This document shows, in pieces, positions 1 to 8,637 of a stretch of DNA of 64,000 nt (position 1 is the stretch's first letter; each line of letters opens with the position of its first letter). A model generated the notes under the pieces. The model did no database searches, was not told the origin of the DNA, and worked only from the letters and a program-made list of their open reading frames with translations. The DNA comes from a bacterium. GTDB taxonomy: Bacteria; UBP6; UBA1177. The translations under genes were made by a program, and so were the position numbers. The stretch lies in the NCBI GenBank assembly GCA_017405875.1, contig JAFQZM010000005.1:22433-86432 (forward strand), read 5' to 3'.

Positions 1-335
1 TCGCGCACAGGACGGTATTTTCTGACATAGTAAGCCTCCATTTCGCTGAAAGCATACGATCTGAAAGAGATGTGCAGCGGAAACATGCGGACATAGATGC
101 ATTTTTCAGTTATTTCGGTTTCAAGTTTTATGATGCAGAGAAGAATGATAACCGGAATTATGCAGGCGACATAGCTGAGAATCGAATAGAGCATAAGCTG
201 CTGAGGAATCCCGTTCCTCAGCATTTTTACGACATCGATAACAAGCGGAACCGACACGGCTAAAATGACGATCAGCCACAGCCACCACTGGGTAAGCCGC
301 TGTTTTTCGTAAAAAAGGATCTTTTCTTCTTCCAT
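1..335 (-). CDS. Small membrane protein, partial (C-terminus off left edge)
   Basis: An open frame begins at an ATG at 333-335, preceded by a strong GGAGG Shine-Dalgarno site that overlaps the stop of queH, and runs off the left edge (111 codons visible). The N-terminus (MEEEKILFYEKQR) is followed by a Trp-rich first membrane segment at about residues 16-34 and a second at about 52-70, then a soluble stretch rich in aromatic and basic residues. The layout resembles small DUF6141-type two-helix membrane proteins, from memory only. It is the last visible gene of the tolC-mlaC-queH run, so it is probably cotranscribed with queH. Its function is unknown. Confidence 0.75.
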   Translation of the reverse strand, partial: MEEEKILFYEKQRLTQWWLWLIVILAVSVPLVIDVVKMLRNGIPQQLMLYSILSYVACIIPVIILLCIIKLETEITEKCIYVRMFPLHISFRSYAFSEMEAYYVRKYRPVR

Positions 336-345
336 TGTTTCCTCC

Positions 346-888
346 TCAACGTTTCTTGCTGTAATCGCATCCGCAGTATTTCTGCCGGTATAAGCCGTAC
401 TCTTTCGAAAGTTCGATCGAACGTTTGTAATCCCATCTTTCCAAAAACCACCTGATACCGAATTTGGCGGAAAGCAGTTTTCCGATTTCGTCAAGCCACT
501 CGAAATTTTTGTAAGGACTTATCGCTAAAGTCGTGCTCACCGCATCGCAGCTGAGTTCAGCCGCCTTTTTGAAACTTTCGAGAAGGCGCAGATAGTAGCA
601 GATACGGCATCTGAAGCCGCCTTCTCCGCTTAAGGAAACCGGTTCGATGAGCGAATTCCACGAATCGTAATCGTATTTTCCGCGCAGGACTTTGACCGCG
701 TTTCCGTAGCGCGTATCGATATAACGAACCAGCTCCGACCAGCGCTTTTCCTCTTCTTCCGCAGGAGAAATGTTGGGATTGTAGTAAAAAACGGAAATTT
801 CAGAATCGGGATTGTCGTTTAATATTTTTTCAAGAGTCGCGCTCGTGCATGGCGCACAGCAGGCATGAAGAAGGATTTTCTCGCTCAT
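346..888 (-). CDS. queH: Epoxyqueuosine reductase QueH
   Basis: QueH-type (DUF208) enzyme that reduces epoxyqueuosine to queuosine in tRNA wobble position 34 in the cytoplasm; it is the non-homologous alternative to QueG. The 180-residue length suits the family. The N-terminal HACCAPC motif (residues 8-14) supplies adjacent cysteines, and Cys94/Cys97 and Cys172/Cys174 (YCGC) are the other conserved pairs, thought to bind iron-sulfur and metal centres. The ATG lies 5 bp after the mlaC stop with only a weak ribosome site (CCGGA), suggesting translational coupling. No other queuosine gene is in the window. Confidence 0.9.
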   Translation of the reverse strand: MSEKILLHACCAPCTSATLEKILNDNPDSEISVFYYNPNISPAEEEEKRWSELVRYIDTRYGNAVKVLRGKYDYDSWNSLIEPVSLSGEGGFRCRICYYLRLLESFKKAAELSCDAVSTTLAISPYKNFEWLDEIGKLLSAKFGIRWFLERWDYKRSIELSKEYGLYRQKYCGCDYSKKR

Positions 889-893
889 TCCGG

Positions 894-1604
894 TTACTTG
901 GCAGCAGGTTTAGTCTCTTTCTTTTCCTGTTTTTCCGATTTTGAAGACTTTATTTTTTTGTCGATATTGGCGATAAGTTCGTCAACACTTTTTTCTTTAA
1001 GATTTTTTTCAAACTGCTCTCTATAGTTTCTCGCAAGGCTTACCGTATCAAGTTCGACATCAAAAACCTTATATTTTCCGTCAATTTTCCTGATGTGGTA
1101 GACAAGTTCGTAACCGACTGTTTTTCCTTTAAAAATTCCCTGGACTTCAGAAGTTATGTAAATACTTTCGGGAACCCCTTTGAGATATTTTTTCTCGGTT
1201 CCCTTTTCCAGATATTTTTTTTCGTAACTTTTGTTGTAGAAGAGTTTATCCAAATAAACGTCGGTGAACAACTCTTTGATTTTGTTGAACAATTCTTCTT
1301 TTTTACTGTCAGGAGTCTCAAGCCATTTTTTGCCGATTATATATTCCGAAATGAAGCGGTAGTCGATGATTTCTTCAACGATTTCTTTTATTTCCTTATC
1401 TTTTGCGGCGTATTTCGGAGTTCCTTTCTTCGGGTTTGTATTCGCCAGTTTTTCAAAAGCCTGCTCTTTGGTTTCAAGCAGTTTCATTGCAACTGCAACA
1501 TCAAGCCCGGAACTATCCGCCGCGGGTTTCTCAGCCGCCGGAGCCGTCTGCGCGAAAACGCCGAAACACCATAAAACAGCGATTATCATTAAACTTTTCT
1601 TCAT
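894..1604 (-). CDS. mlaC: MlaC-family periplasmic phospholipid-binding protein
   Basis: Periplasmic shuttle of the Mla lipid-transport pathway (Tgt2/MlaC family), 236 residues. A signal peptide covers about residues 1-18 (MKKSLMIIAVLWCFGVFA). The C-terminal half carries the family pattern FDVELDTVSLARNYREQF followed by an amphipathic helix; the tail is Lys/Glu-rich and likely disordered. The start codon follows the stop of the tolC-like gene directly (TAAATG), and its Shine-Dalgarno AGGAG lies in the last codons of that gene, so the two are translationally coupled. Pairing with an outer-membrane channel suggests envelope lipid traffic. An MlaE permease is at 10.3 kb; MlaF and MlaD are not in the window. 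Confidence 0.85.
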   Translation of the reverse strand: MKKSLMIIAVLWCFGVFAQTAPAAEKPAADSSGLDVAVAMKLLETKEQAFEKLANTNPKKGTPKYAAKDKEIKEIVEEIIDYRFISEYIIGKKWLETPDSKKEELFNKIKELFTDVYLDKLFYNKSYEKKYLEKGTEKKYLKGVPESIYITSEVQGIFKGKTVGYELVYHIRKIDGKYKVFDVELDTVSLARNYREQFEKNLKEKSVDELIANIDKKIKSSKSEKQEKKETKPAAK

Positions 1605-3110
1605 TTAATTTGCTCCTGTAAATTCATTTATATCTTCAATTTTCATATTGTAATCGTAAATCGCCTTGATGTATTCCTGCTCGTTTTCAAAAAACGCTTT
1701 TACTGCGTCGATCAGGTCTTTCGTATTAGTCGTCATACCGGATTCATAGTTGGCATATTCAGTCGTCAGCATTCCCTTCGAAGTTTTGCGTATCGCTTTG
1801 AGGTGAGAAATGTGCGAATCGAGAGCCTTTAAATCATTATATTTTTTCTGTATCTGCAAAGAAACGTTCTGCTCTGCAAAAAACGCCTTCGCCTTCATGT
1901 AATTCCATTCGGCTTTGGCTTTCTGGATCTTTCTCACCTGCTCCATTATGTTCAGGTTGAAACTGAGTCCTATCCCGATTTCACCGTCGTAGCCGTTGTA
2001 AGGGCTGTTTGCCTCGGGGTAATATTTTTCATCGACAGAACTAGTGTATCTGAACGAATAGGAACCGATCATTCCGAAATTCGGCAGAGTGCGTCTTATC
2101 TCAAGTTTGTAGAGATTTTCGTAAATGGTAAGCCCTTTCTGCATATATGCTGAATAAGGGCTGTTCTGCTTCATGAAATCGACAAGTTCAGGCATTTCTT
2201 TGGAATAATCCTGCTTTGTCATCTCCTTGTCGGCAAAAGCCCAGTTTTCGCCGAGAACTTCGGTAATAAGAGATTTCAAAGTGTCGATCTGAAAAATCAG
2301 TCTGTCGTAGAGATACTGGATTTTCTCTTTTTCTATGAGCAGCTTGTTGAGATCTTTCTGCGTAACGCCCTCTTTTTCTTCGTAAAGCATGTCTCTGAGC
2401 TTCTCTTCGACCTTGTCGATCTCCTTCATCGCCGGTTCCATGATATCGAGGTAGCTTTGCGCCATCACCCATGACCAGTAGATCGTCGCAGCCTCTTTTT
2501 TCAACTTGAGGTCTCCGATTTTCGATTCCGCTTTTCTGAGTTCGATCTGCGCCCATGCCGCATGCTTTGCCGCAGTGACTTTTCCGAAAGTGTAGATAGG
2601 AAGGACGAATTCGATCTTCGCTCTCACTGCGATACCCCATTCCGTAATATCGTTGTAGTATTTGTGCCAGGTTCTCTCTTTAAATTCGGGAATACCGTCA
2701 CCGTCGGCATCGGGAAGTATCTCTGACTGTTCGTAAACATACTTCGGGTGAGGACCGATTCCTGTTTCGAGTTTCAGTCGCGGAAACATCTGCGCGATTA
2801 CATAATCGTAATCGGCATCCGCCATTTGCAATCTATATTTTGAAGCGTCTCCTAGACCGGTTTTCGCTATGAATTTCTCGATAAATTCATCTTTCGTATA
2901 AACGGCAGGATTTGCATTGTTTACAATTTTATCAGTATTTTCAAGCTGTTTTTCTTTAATTTCAACCGGTTTTTCCGGTTCTGCGCCGGAAACACTTTCC
3001 TCTTCAGCCGCCTCTGCCGAAAGGAAAAAGAATGAGATAATTATAAAAAAAGAAAGGAGCGCCCTTTTGAAAGACGCTCCCGAAAATGTAGAATCACAAA
3101 AATCGCTCAT
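1605..3110 (-). CDS. TolC-family outer-membrane efflux protein
   Basis: About 500 residues with the long alternating helical segments of outer-membrane efflux proteins and the usual duplicated-domain length. A hydrophobic segment at about residues 17-31 ending near SAEA looks like a signal peptide. The start is uncertain: the ATG at 3110 has no visible Shine-Dalgarno site, and the first ~30 codons run through an excellent intrinsic terminator for tsf (3044-3080). No ATG, GTG or TTG occurs in frame between the terminator and the mature protein, so translation must start at or before 3110. Downstream mlaC is directly abutted. Likely partner: an envelope exporter or lipid-transport complex. Confidence 0.8.
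   Translation of the reverse strand: MSDFCDSTFSGASFKRALLSFFIIISFFFLSAEAAEEESVSGAEPEKPVEIKEKQLENTDKIVNNANPAVYTKDEFIEKFIAKTGLGDASKYRLQMADADYDYVIAQMFPRLKLETGIGPHPKYVYEQSEILPDADGDGIPEFKERTWHKYYNDITEWGIAVRAKIEFVLPIYTFGKVTAAKHAAWAQIELRKAESKIGDLKLKKEAATIYWSWVMAQSYLDIMEPAMKEIDKVEEKLRDMLYEEKEGVTQKDLNKLLIEKEKIQYLYDRLIFQIDTLKSLITEVLGENWAFADKEMTKQDYSKEMPELVDFMKQNSPYSAYMQKGLTIYENLYKLEIRRTLPNFGMIGSYSFRYTSSVDEKYYPEANSPYNGYDGEIGIGLSFNLNIMEQVRKIQKAKAEWNYMKAKAFFAEQNVSLQIQKKYNDLKALDSHISHLKAIRKTSKGMLTTEYANYESGMTTNTKDLIDAVKAFFENEQEYIKAIYDYNMKIEDINEFTGAN
3044..3080 (-). terminator. Intrinsic terminator of rpsB-tsf, inside tolC 5' codons
   Basis: On the minus strand the arms GGAGCG and CGCTCC pair perfectly. The stem extends inward by about five more pairs (two of them G-T) with a three-base loop, and is followed by the run TTTCTTTTTTT. 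It lies 39 bp after the tsf stop and inside the predicted signal-peptide codons of the tolC-like gene; the U-tract encodes part of the hydrophobic core. Confidence 0.75.
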
Positions 3111-3118
3111 GAAAAAAA

Positions 3119-4039
3119 TTATTTCATCTGAGCTGCAACTTCTTCCGCGAAATTTTCTACTTTCTTTTCAATGCCTTCGCCGAGTTCAAAACGGTTGAAG
3201 CGGACAACTTTAAGTTCGCAGCCGACTTTCTTGCCTGTTTCTTTGACGTAATCTTTAATTTTAAGGTCGTTGTTCATAACGAAAACCTGCTCGAGAAGAG
3301 TATTTTCCGATATGAATTTCTGGATTTTTCCTTCAACAATCTTTTCTGCAACTGCCTGCGGTTTTCCCATTTCGAGAACCTGTGCAAGGAAAGCGTGCTT
3401 TTCGGAAGCAAGTTTATCCTGCGGGAAAGAATCAACGTCAACGCAGTCAGGACGCATTGAAGCGATCTGCATAGCGATTCCGTCAGCCATTTCAACAACT
3501 TCCGGTTTCTTTGCACATTCAGCGCAGCATGCTTCGATTTCAAGCATAACGCCGATTTTTCCGCCCATGTGAACATAGGAGTGGATAAGCGATTTTTCGC
3601 CTGCTTCGTATTTGACGAATCTTCTCGGTTTGATGTTCTCGCCGATAACTGCAACAGCTTCTTTCGTCATGGTCTCAACTTCTGCATTATAGAAGTTTTC
3701 TTCCATCGAAACGACCTGATTTTCTTCTTTTGCATTCTTTACGAAGTAGTCAAGCATTCTCTGTGAAAGTTCTTTGAAACCGTCGCTTTTTGCAGCGAAG
3801 TCTGTTTCGCAGTTGAGTTCGAGCATAAGACCCTTGTTTCCTTCGATAGAAACGAGAACAGCGCCTTCTGCTGCTACTCTGCCCGCCTTTTTAGCTGCTT
3901 TCGCGATACCTTTATCCTTAAGAATCTGCATAGCCGCATCGAGGTCGCCGTTAGCTTCCATGAGGGCTTTTTTGCAGTCCATCATTCCTACGCCGCTTTT
4001 TTCTCTGAGTTCTTTAACCAATCCTGCAGTAATTTCCAT
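3119..4039 (-). CDS. tsf: Elongation factor Ts
   Basis: Nucleotide-exchange factor that regenerates EF-Tu-GTP, 306 residues. The N-terminal UBA-like domain (EITAGLVKELREKSG, then GVGMMDCKKAL) is characteristic, and the core carries LNCETDFAAK. The gene follows rpsB by 9 bp in the usual rpsB-tsf order, with a GGAGG ribosome site in the gap. A strong terminator lies just downstream, beyond the start of the tolC-like frame. pyrH and frr, which often follow tsf, are instead at 54-55 kb. Confidence 0.97.
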   Translation of the reverse strand: MEITAGLVKELREKSGVGMMDCKKALMEANGDLDAAMQILKDKGIAKAAKKAGRVAAEGAVLVSIEGNKGLMLELNCETDFAAKSDGFKELSQRMLDYFVKNAKEENQVVSMEENFYNAEVETMTKEAVAVIGENIKPRRFVKYEAGEKSLIHSYVHMGGKIGVMLEIEACCAECAKKPEVVEMADGIAMQIASMRPDCVDVDSFPQDKLASEKHAFLAQVLEMGKPQAVAEKIVEGKIQKFISENTLLEQVFVMNNDLKIKDYVKETGKKVGCELKVVRFNRFELGEGIEKKVENFAEEVAAQMK

Positions 4040-4048
4040 AGTTTCCTC

Positions 4049-4894
4049 CTATTCTTTTTCTGCTGCTTCTTCAACTGCTTCACTATCTTCAGCTTCAGCA
4101 GTCTGGATTCTTTTAACGCGGACTTTTCTACCGGCAACGCTTCTTGTTTCGCCTCTTGCCGGTCTTTCTTTCTTGTCTTTCTGCTCAGTAGCGATCTTCT
4201 GTCTGTAGATGTCAAGACCTTCCATGTAAGCATCAACGATGTCGGATGTTACGAGGGAGATGCAGCGCATACCGTCGTCGTTTGCCGGAATGAGGTAATC
4301 GATCCCGTCAGGATTTCCGTTCGTATCGATGATGGAGATTATCGGAATACCGAGTTTCTGAGCTTCGTGAACTGCAAGATGCTCTTTCATCGGGTCAACG
4401 ATGAAGATTGCGCCCGGCATTTTTTCCATTTTCATAACGCCTGCAAGGTTCTTTTCGAGTTTGTCTTTTCTTTTCTCGATGTCTGCAAGCTCTTTTTTCT
4501 TGTACATTCTTCTCTTTTCGGTGGTAAGGATCTCTTCGAATTTCTGGAACTTCTTAACCGACTGGTTGATAGTTACGAAATTGGTGAGCATTCCGCCGAG
4601 CCAACGGTAGTTGACATAAGGAACACCGGCTCTCTCAGCTTCTTCCTTGATGACTTCCTGAGCCTGTCTTTTCGTTCCGACAAGGAAAATAACTTCGCCC
4701 GCCATACCGAGTTCTTTTACGAACTTCTTAGCGTCTTCGATGAGTTCCATCGTCTTCTGAAGGTTGATGATGTGGATGTTGTTGCGCTCCGTGAAAATGT
4801 AGGGAGCCATTTTGGGATTCCATTTCTGCTTCTGGTGTCCGAAGTGAGCACCGGCTTTAAGCATTTCTCTTAATTCAGGCATTTTTTCCTCCAA
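4049..4894 (-). CDS. rpsB: 30S ribosomal protein S2
   Basis: Ribosomal protein uS2, 281 residues. The N-terminal motifs GAHFGHQ, WNPKMAPYIF and RNNIHIINLQKT and the later GTKRQAQE and RWLGGMLTNF are diagnostic. The core ends near residue 230; a charged tail of about 50 residues (EEAAEKE end) follows and is longer than in E. coli. The start has GGAGG and is preceded by a structured leader and a strong promoter, so the operon is probably autoregulated at the leader, as known for S2 in other bacteria. Confidence 0.97.
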   Translation of the reverse strand: MEEKMPELREMLKAGAHFGHQKQKWNPKMAPYIFTERNNIHIINLQKTMELIEDAKKFVKELGMAGEVIFLVGTKRQAQEVIKEEAERAGVPYVNYRWLGGMLTNFVTINQSVKKFQKFEEILTTEKRRMYKKKELADIEKRKDKLEKNLAGVMKMEKMPGAIFIVDPMKEHLAVHEAQKLGIPIISIIDTNGNPDGIDYLIPANDDGMRCISLVTSDIVDAYMEGLDIYRQKIATEQKDKKERPARGETRSVAGRKVRVKRIQTAEAEDSEAVEEAAEKE

Positions 4895-4916
4895 GAATTA
4901 CCTGTTGTTAATCTTC

Positions 4917-4973
4917 CCTCCGCATCCCGCTCACTCTCAAACAAGAGACAGGCACGGGATTACCGCACGGAGG
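4917..4973 (-). promoter_or_regulatory. Structured rpsB leader RNA
   Basis: In the minus-strand transcript an outer helix forms between CCTCCGT (4973-4967) and GCGGAGG (4923-4917). A second helix forms between ATCCCG (4960-4955) and CGGGAT (4929-4924), and an inner hairpin has CTCT/AGAG arms. The 3' strands of the first two helices are contiguous, while the 5' side has a six-base bulge. The same CCTCC strand could instead pair with the rpsB Shine-Dalgarno GGAGG, giving two exclusive states. This suits an S2-binding autoregulatory leader; that role is inferred. Confidence 0.6.
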
Positions 4974-4992
4974 TGCTTCAAAAAAACGCGCG

Positions 4993-5020
4993 ATTCTACA
5001 CTTAAATATTTAAAAGTCAA
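4993..5020 (-). promoter_or_regulatory. Promoter of rpsB-tsf
   Basis: Minus strand: -35 TTGACT at 5020-5015, 16-bp spacer, -10 TAGAAT at 4998-4993. Transcription would begin near 4986, just before the structured leader. Confidence 0.75.
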
Positions 5021-5058
5021 TATAAATCGTGATTTCAGCTCTGAATTATGCGGATTTT

Positions 5059-6216
5059 TTAATCGACAACGACTTTGGGAATTCTGCTTGAAAGTCTTGC
5101 TACGACTTCGTAGTTGATGGTTCCTGCAAGTCCTGCAAGCTGTTCGGCGCGGATGATCTGGTCACCCTGCTCGCCTATCAGAACGACTTCGTCTTCAGCT
5201 TTGACATCAGGAATGTCGGTGACATCGATCGTGGTAAGGTTCATCGCGATCCTGCCCAGTATCGGAGCACGCTTTCCGTGAACCAGAACATAACCCTGAT
5301 TTGAAAGTTTCCTGTCGTAGCCGTCGCTATAACCTATGGGTATTATTGCGATTTTTGAATCACGTGTCATCTGATGCGAGCAGCCGTAGCCGATATAATC
5401 ACCGGCTTTTACAGTTTTAACCTGCCCTATCACCGTTTTCCATGACAAAACCGGAGTGAGGATATGTTCCGGGCCGTGACCGTGCTCGATTATGTAGCTC
5501 AAATACGTTTCTTTCGACGGCCAGAGTCCGTACTGCGCGATGCCGAGACGGATCATGTTGAAGTGGGTATTGCTGTATATCGCCGCGGCTGCGCTTGATG
5601 CAAAGTGCATGTCAAAGCCCGAAAATCCGGCCTCGCGGATGTAGGAAATCTCTCTTTTGAAGCGGTCGATCTGAAATCTCGCGTAGGAGTGGTCTGTCGT
5701 ATCCTCGATGTTGGCAAAGTGGCTGTAGACCGCTCTGAGTTTCACGTTTCTGCACTTTTTGAGCTCTTCAAGGAAGTTTATAAGCACCTGTCCTGAGATT
5801 CCCTGCCTGTTCGTTCCAGTCTCGAGTTTAAGGTGAATATTGACGGTTTTTCCCAATGATTCAGCGACTTTTTCATAATTTTGCAGATATTCGGTGTCGC
5901 AACAGAGAACTTCAATGTCGTTTTCGATTGCCGCAGCCGCCATTCTTTTGATAGTCGGTCCGACAACGACGATCCGCTGCCTAAAACCGTGCTTTCTCAA
6001 AATCAGAGCCTCGTCAATGCTGTGGACGCAGAAAACCCTGACTCCGCATTCGTCGGCGAAGTGTGCGATCTCAACCATTCCGTGACCGTATGCATTTGCC
6101 TTGATGACGACGGCAAGTTCCGTTCCCGGAGTGAGTCTTTCCCTGAAAAACTCAATGTTTTTTCTGTAAGCCGAACGGGAAATCTCGATCCAGCTTGAAT
6201 AAAGTGCTTCGCTCAT
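5059..6216 (-). CDS. alr: Alanine racemase
   Basis: PLP enzyme that makes D-alanine for peptidoglycan, 385 residues from the chosen start. The catalytic lysine sits in VVIKANAYGHG (Lys39). The C-terminal beta domain contains IGYSDGYDR and RIAMNLTTIDVTD, the latter resembling the usual RVSMD-T motif. An upstream in-frame ATG at 6270 is rejected because its codons are made of the eno terminator; the ATG at 6216 has GGGGGAG just upstream and begins MSEALYSSWIEI, as is usual for the family. It is located between eno and rpsB on the same strand. Confidence 0.95.
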   Translation of the reverse strand: MSEALYSSWIEISRSAYRKNIEFFRERLTPGTELAVVIKANAYGHGMVEIAHFADECGVRVFCVHSIDEALILRKHGFRQRIVVVGPTIKRMAAAAIENDIEVLCCDTEYLQNYEKVAESLGKTVNIHLKLETGTNRQGISGQVLINFLEELKKCRNVKLRAVYSHFANIEDTTDHSYARFQIDRFKREISYIREAGFSGFDMHFASSAAAAIYSNTHFNMIRLGIAQYGLWPSKETYLSYIIEHGHGPEHILTPVLSWKTVIGQVKTVKAGDYIGYGCSHQMTRDSKIAIIPIGYSDGYDRKLSNQGYVLVHGKRAPILGRIAMNLTTIDVTDIPDVKAEDEVVLIGEQGDQIIRAEQLAGLAGTINYEVVARLSSRIPKVVVD

Positions 6217-6229
6217 GGCTCCCCCGCAT

Positions 6230-6258
6230 AAAAAAATCCGGAGCCTTTCAGCCCCGGA
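6230..6258 (-). terminator. Intrinsic terminator of eno
   Basis: Minus strand: TCCGGGGC and GCTCCGGA form an eight-pair stem (one G-T) around TGAAAG, followed by seven T residues. It sits between the eno stop and the alr start. Confidence 0.85.
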
Positions 6259-6275
6259 CCAAAAAAACAAATCAG

Positions 6276-7641
<1,366 letters not shown>

Positions 7642-7718
7642 GTATTTAAGGGAATTTTTTTCGAAATTTTAAGTTATTTTGCATCAGGCACAAAAACACT
7701 GTTGCTTGTAAAACATGT

Positions 7719-7746
7719 TTGACTTTTTTTCGCCTGCTAATAAAAT
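7719..7746 (+). promoter_or_regulatory. Promoter of the TTEP-repeat secreted protein gene
   Basis: -35 TTGACT at 7719-7724, 16-bp spacer, -10 TAAAAT at 7741-7746. A GAGG ribosome site precedes the ATG at 7791. Confidence 0.75.
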
Positions 7747-7790
7747 ATTCCGTTTTTTTGCGTTTTATTAACTTTTGAAAGAGGCAAATT

Positions 7791-8615
7791 ATGAAAAAGT
7801 TCGTTTTTGCAACAATTATGGTTCTTGCATGCATGATCTCGTTTGATCTGCTTGCGGAGTGCACCGGTCTTTCTTTCGATCCGGCGTTTGATTATTATTC
7901 AACCTCTGACGGTTATGCTCCGAATAAGCTTCTCACGCTTGATCTGACAGGACTTTCCAATGAATATGTCGGAATGCTTATTCTGGAATTCTACAATGAT
8001 GCTGATCCTGAAAAATGGACTGATAGTGCGGCAGTCGGAACTTACGATTTGGGTGGAACAAATGCAAGCTTTGCTACCTGCCTCCAGTGCGTAGAGTTTC
8101 TGGTTTATGAAAACGATGAAGCTGCAAACTATCCTTTCGTAGCCGAATACTTCCAGCAGAACGGAACACTTAAAATCACAAGAACTAATTTTGCAGATGA
8201 AGCTTATCCTTATTATGAGGGCATTCTTTCTGTTAAACTTGCAGAAGCGACAATTGACGAAAACACTTTCGCAACAACATTTGTTGATGGCGGCGACTGC
8301 TATGAAGTAGAAAGCGGTGTATGGTCGAATTTCCCTGAAGGTTCAGAACCAACGACTGATCCGACGACAGAGCCGACAACTGAGCCGACGACTGAACCGA
8401 CGACTGAACCGACGACTGAACCGACAACTGAACCGACGACTGAGCCGACAGCTGAACCGACGACTGAGCCGACGACTGAACCGACAACTGAGCCGACAGC
8501 TGAACCGACAACTGAACCAGCAGATACCGATGATGCACCGACAGACGGCAATTCAAATCCTGCTGACGAAGATGACGAGGACGATGCCAGCGGTTGTGCA
8601 CTTGTAACAATCTAA
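7791..8615 (+). CDS. Secreted protein with TTEP repeats and SGCAL tail
   Basis: 274 residues of unknown function. A signal peptide (about residues 1-22, ending SFDLLA) is followed by a globular domain of about 160 residues with four cysteines after the cleavage site (CTGLSF, CLQC, DGGDC). Then come about 15 tandem four-residue units (TTEP, with TTDP and TAEP variants) from residue 187 to about 243, an acidic linker, and the C-terminal end DDASGCALVTI. The Pro/Thr run is probably an extended surface stalk. The ending resembles that of the secreted protein at 55.6 kb (SGCSLLFVD), which suggests a shared sorting or lipid-attachment tail. It has its own promoter and is divergent from eno. Confidence 0.85.
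   Translation: MKKFVFATIMVLACMISFDLLAECTGLSFDPAFDYYSTSDGYAPNKLLTLDLTGLSNEYVGMLILEFYNDADPEKWTDSAAVGTYDLGGTNASFATCLQCVEFLVYENDEAANYPFVAEYFQQNGTLKITRTNFADEAYPYYEGILSVKLAEATIDENTFATTFVDGGDCYEVESGVWSNFPEGSEPTTDPTTEPTTEPTTEPTTEPTTEPTTEPTTEPTAEPTTEPTTEPTTEPTAEPTTEPADTDDAPTDGNSNPADEDDEDDASGCALVTI
8349..8519 (+). repeat. 12-bp tandem repeat array encoding TTEP
   Basis: About 14 imperfect copies of a 12-bp unit (consensus CCGACGACTGAA) in frame within the secreted protein gene. Units vary at synonymous third positions and by occasional GCT or GAT replacements, so the array is not a recent perfect expansion. Confidence 0.9.
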
Positions 8616-8637
8616 AATCAGAATTAAATCCAAAAAC

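Noticed and set aside
72..263. 63-codon plus-strand frame at the left edge
   Set aside because: It is antisense to the better supported membrane-protein frame that begins at 335.
6217..6270. Longer alr with start at 6270
   Set aside because: The extra codons are the eno terminator hairpin and U-tract; the ATG at 6216 has the ribosome site.
8233..8610. Open frames opposite the TTEP repeat region
   Set aside because: They exist only because the 12-bp repeat has no stops on the other strand.
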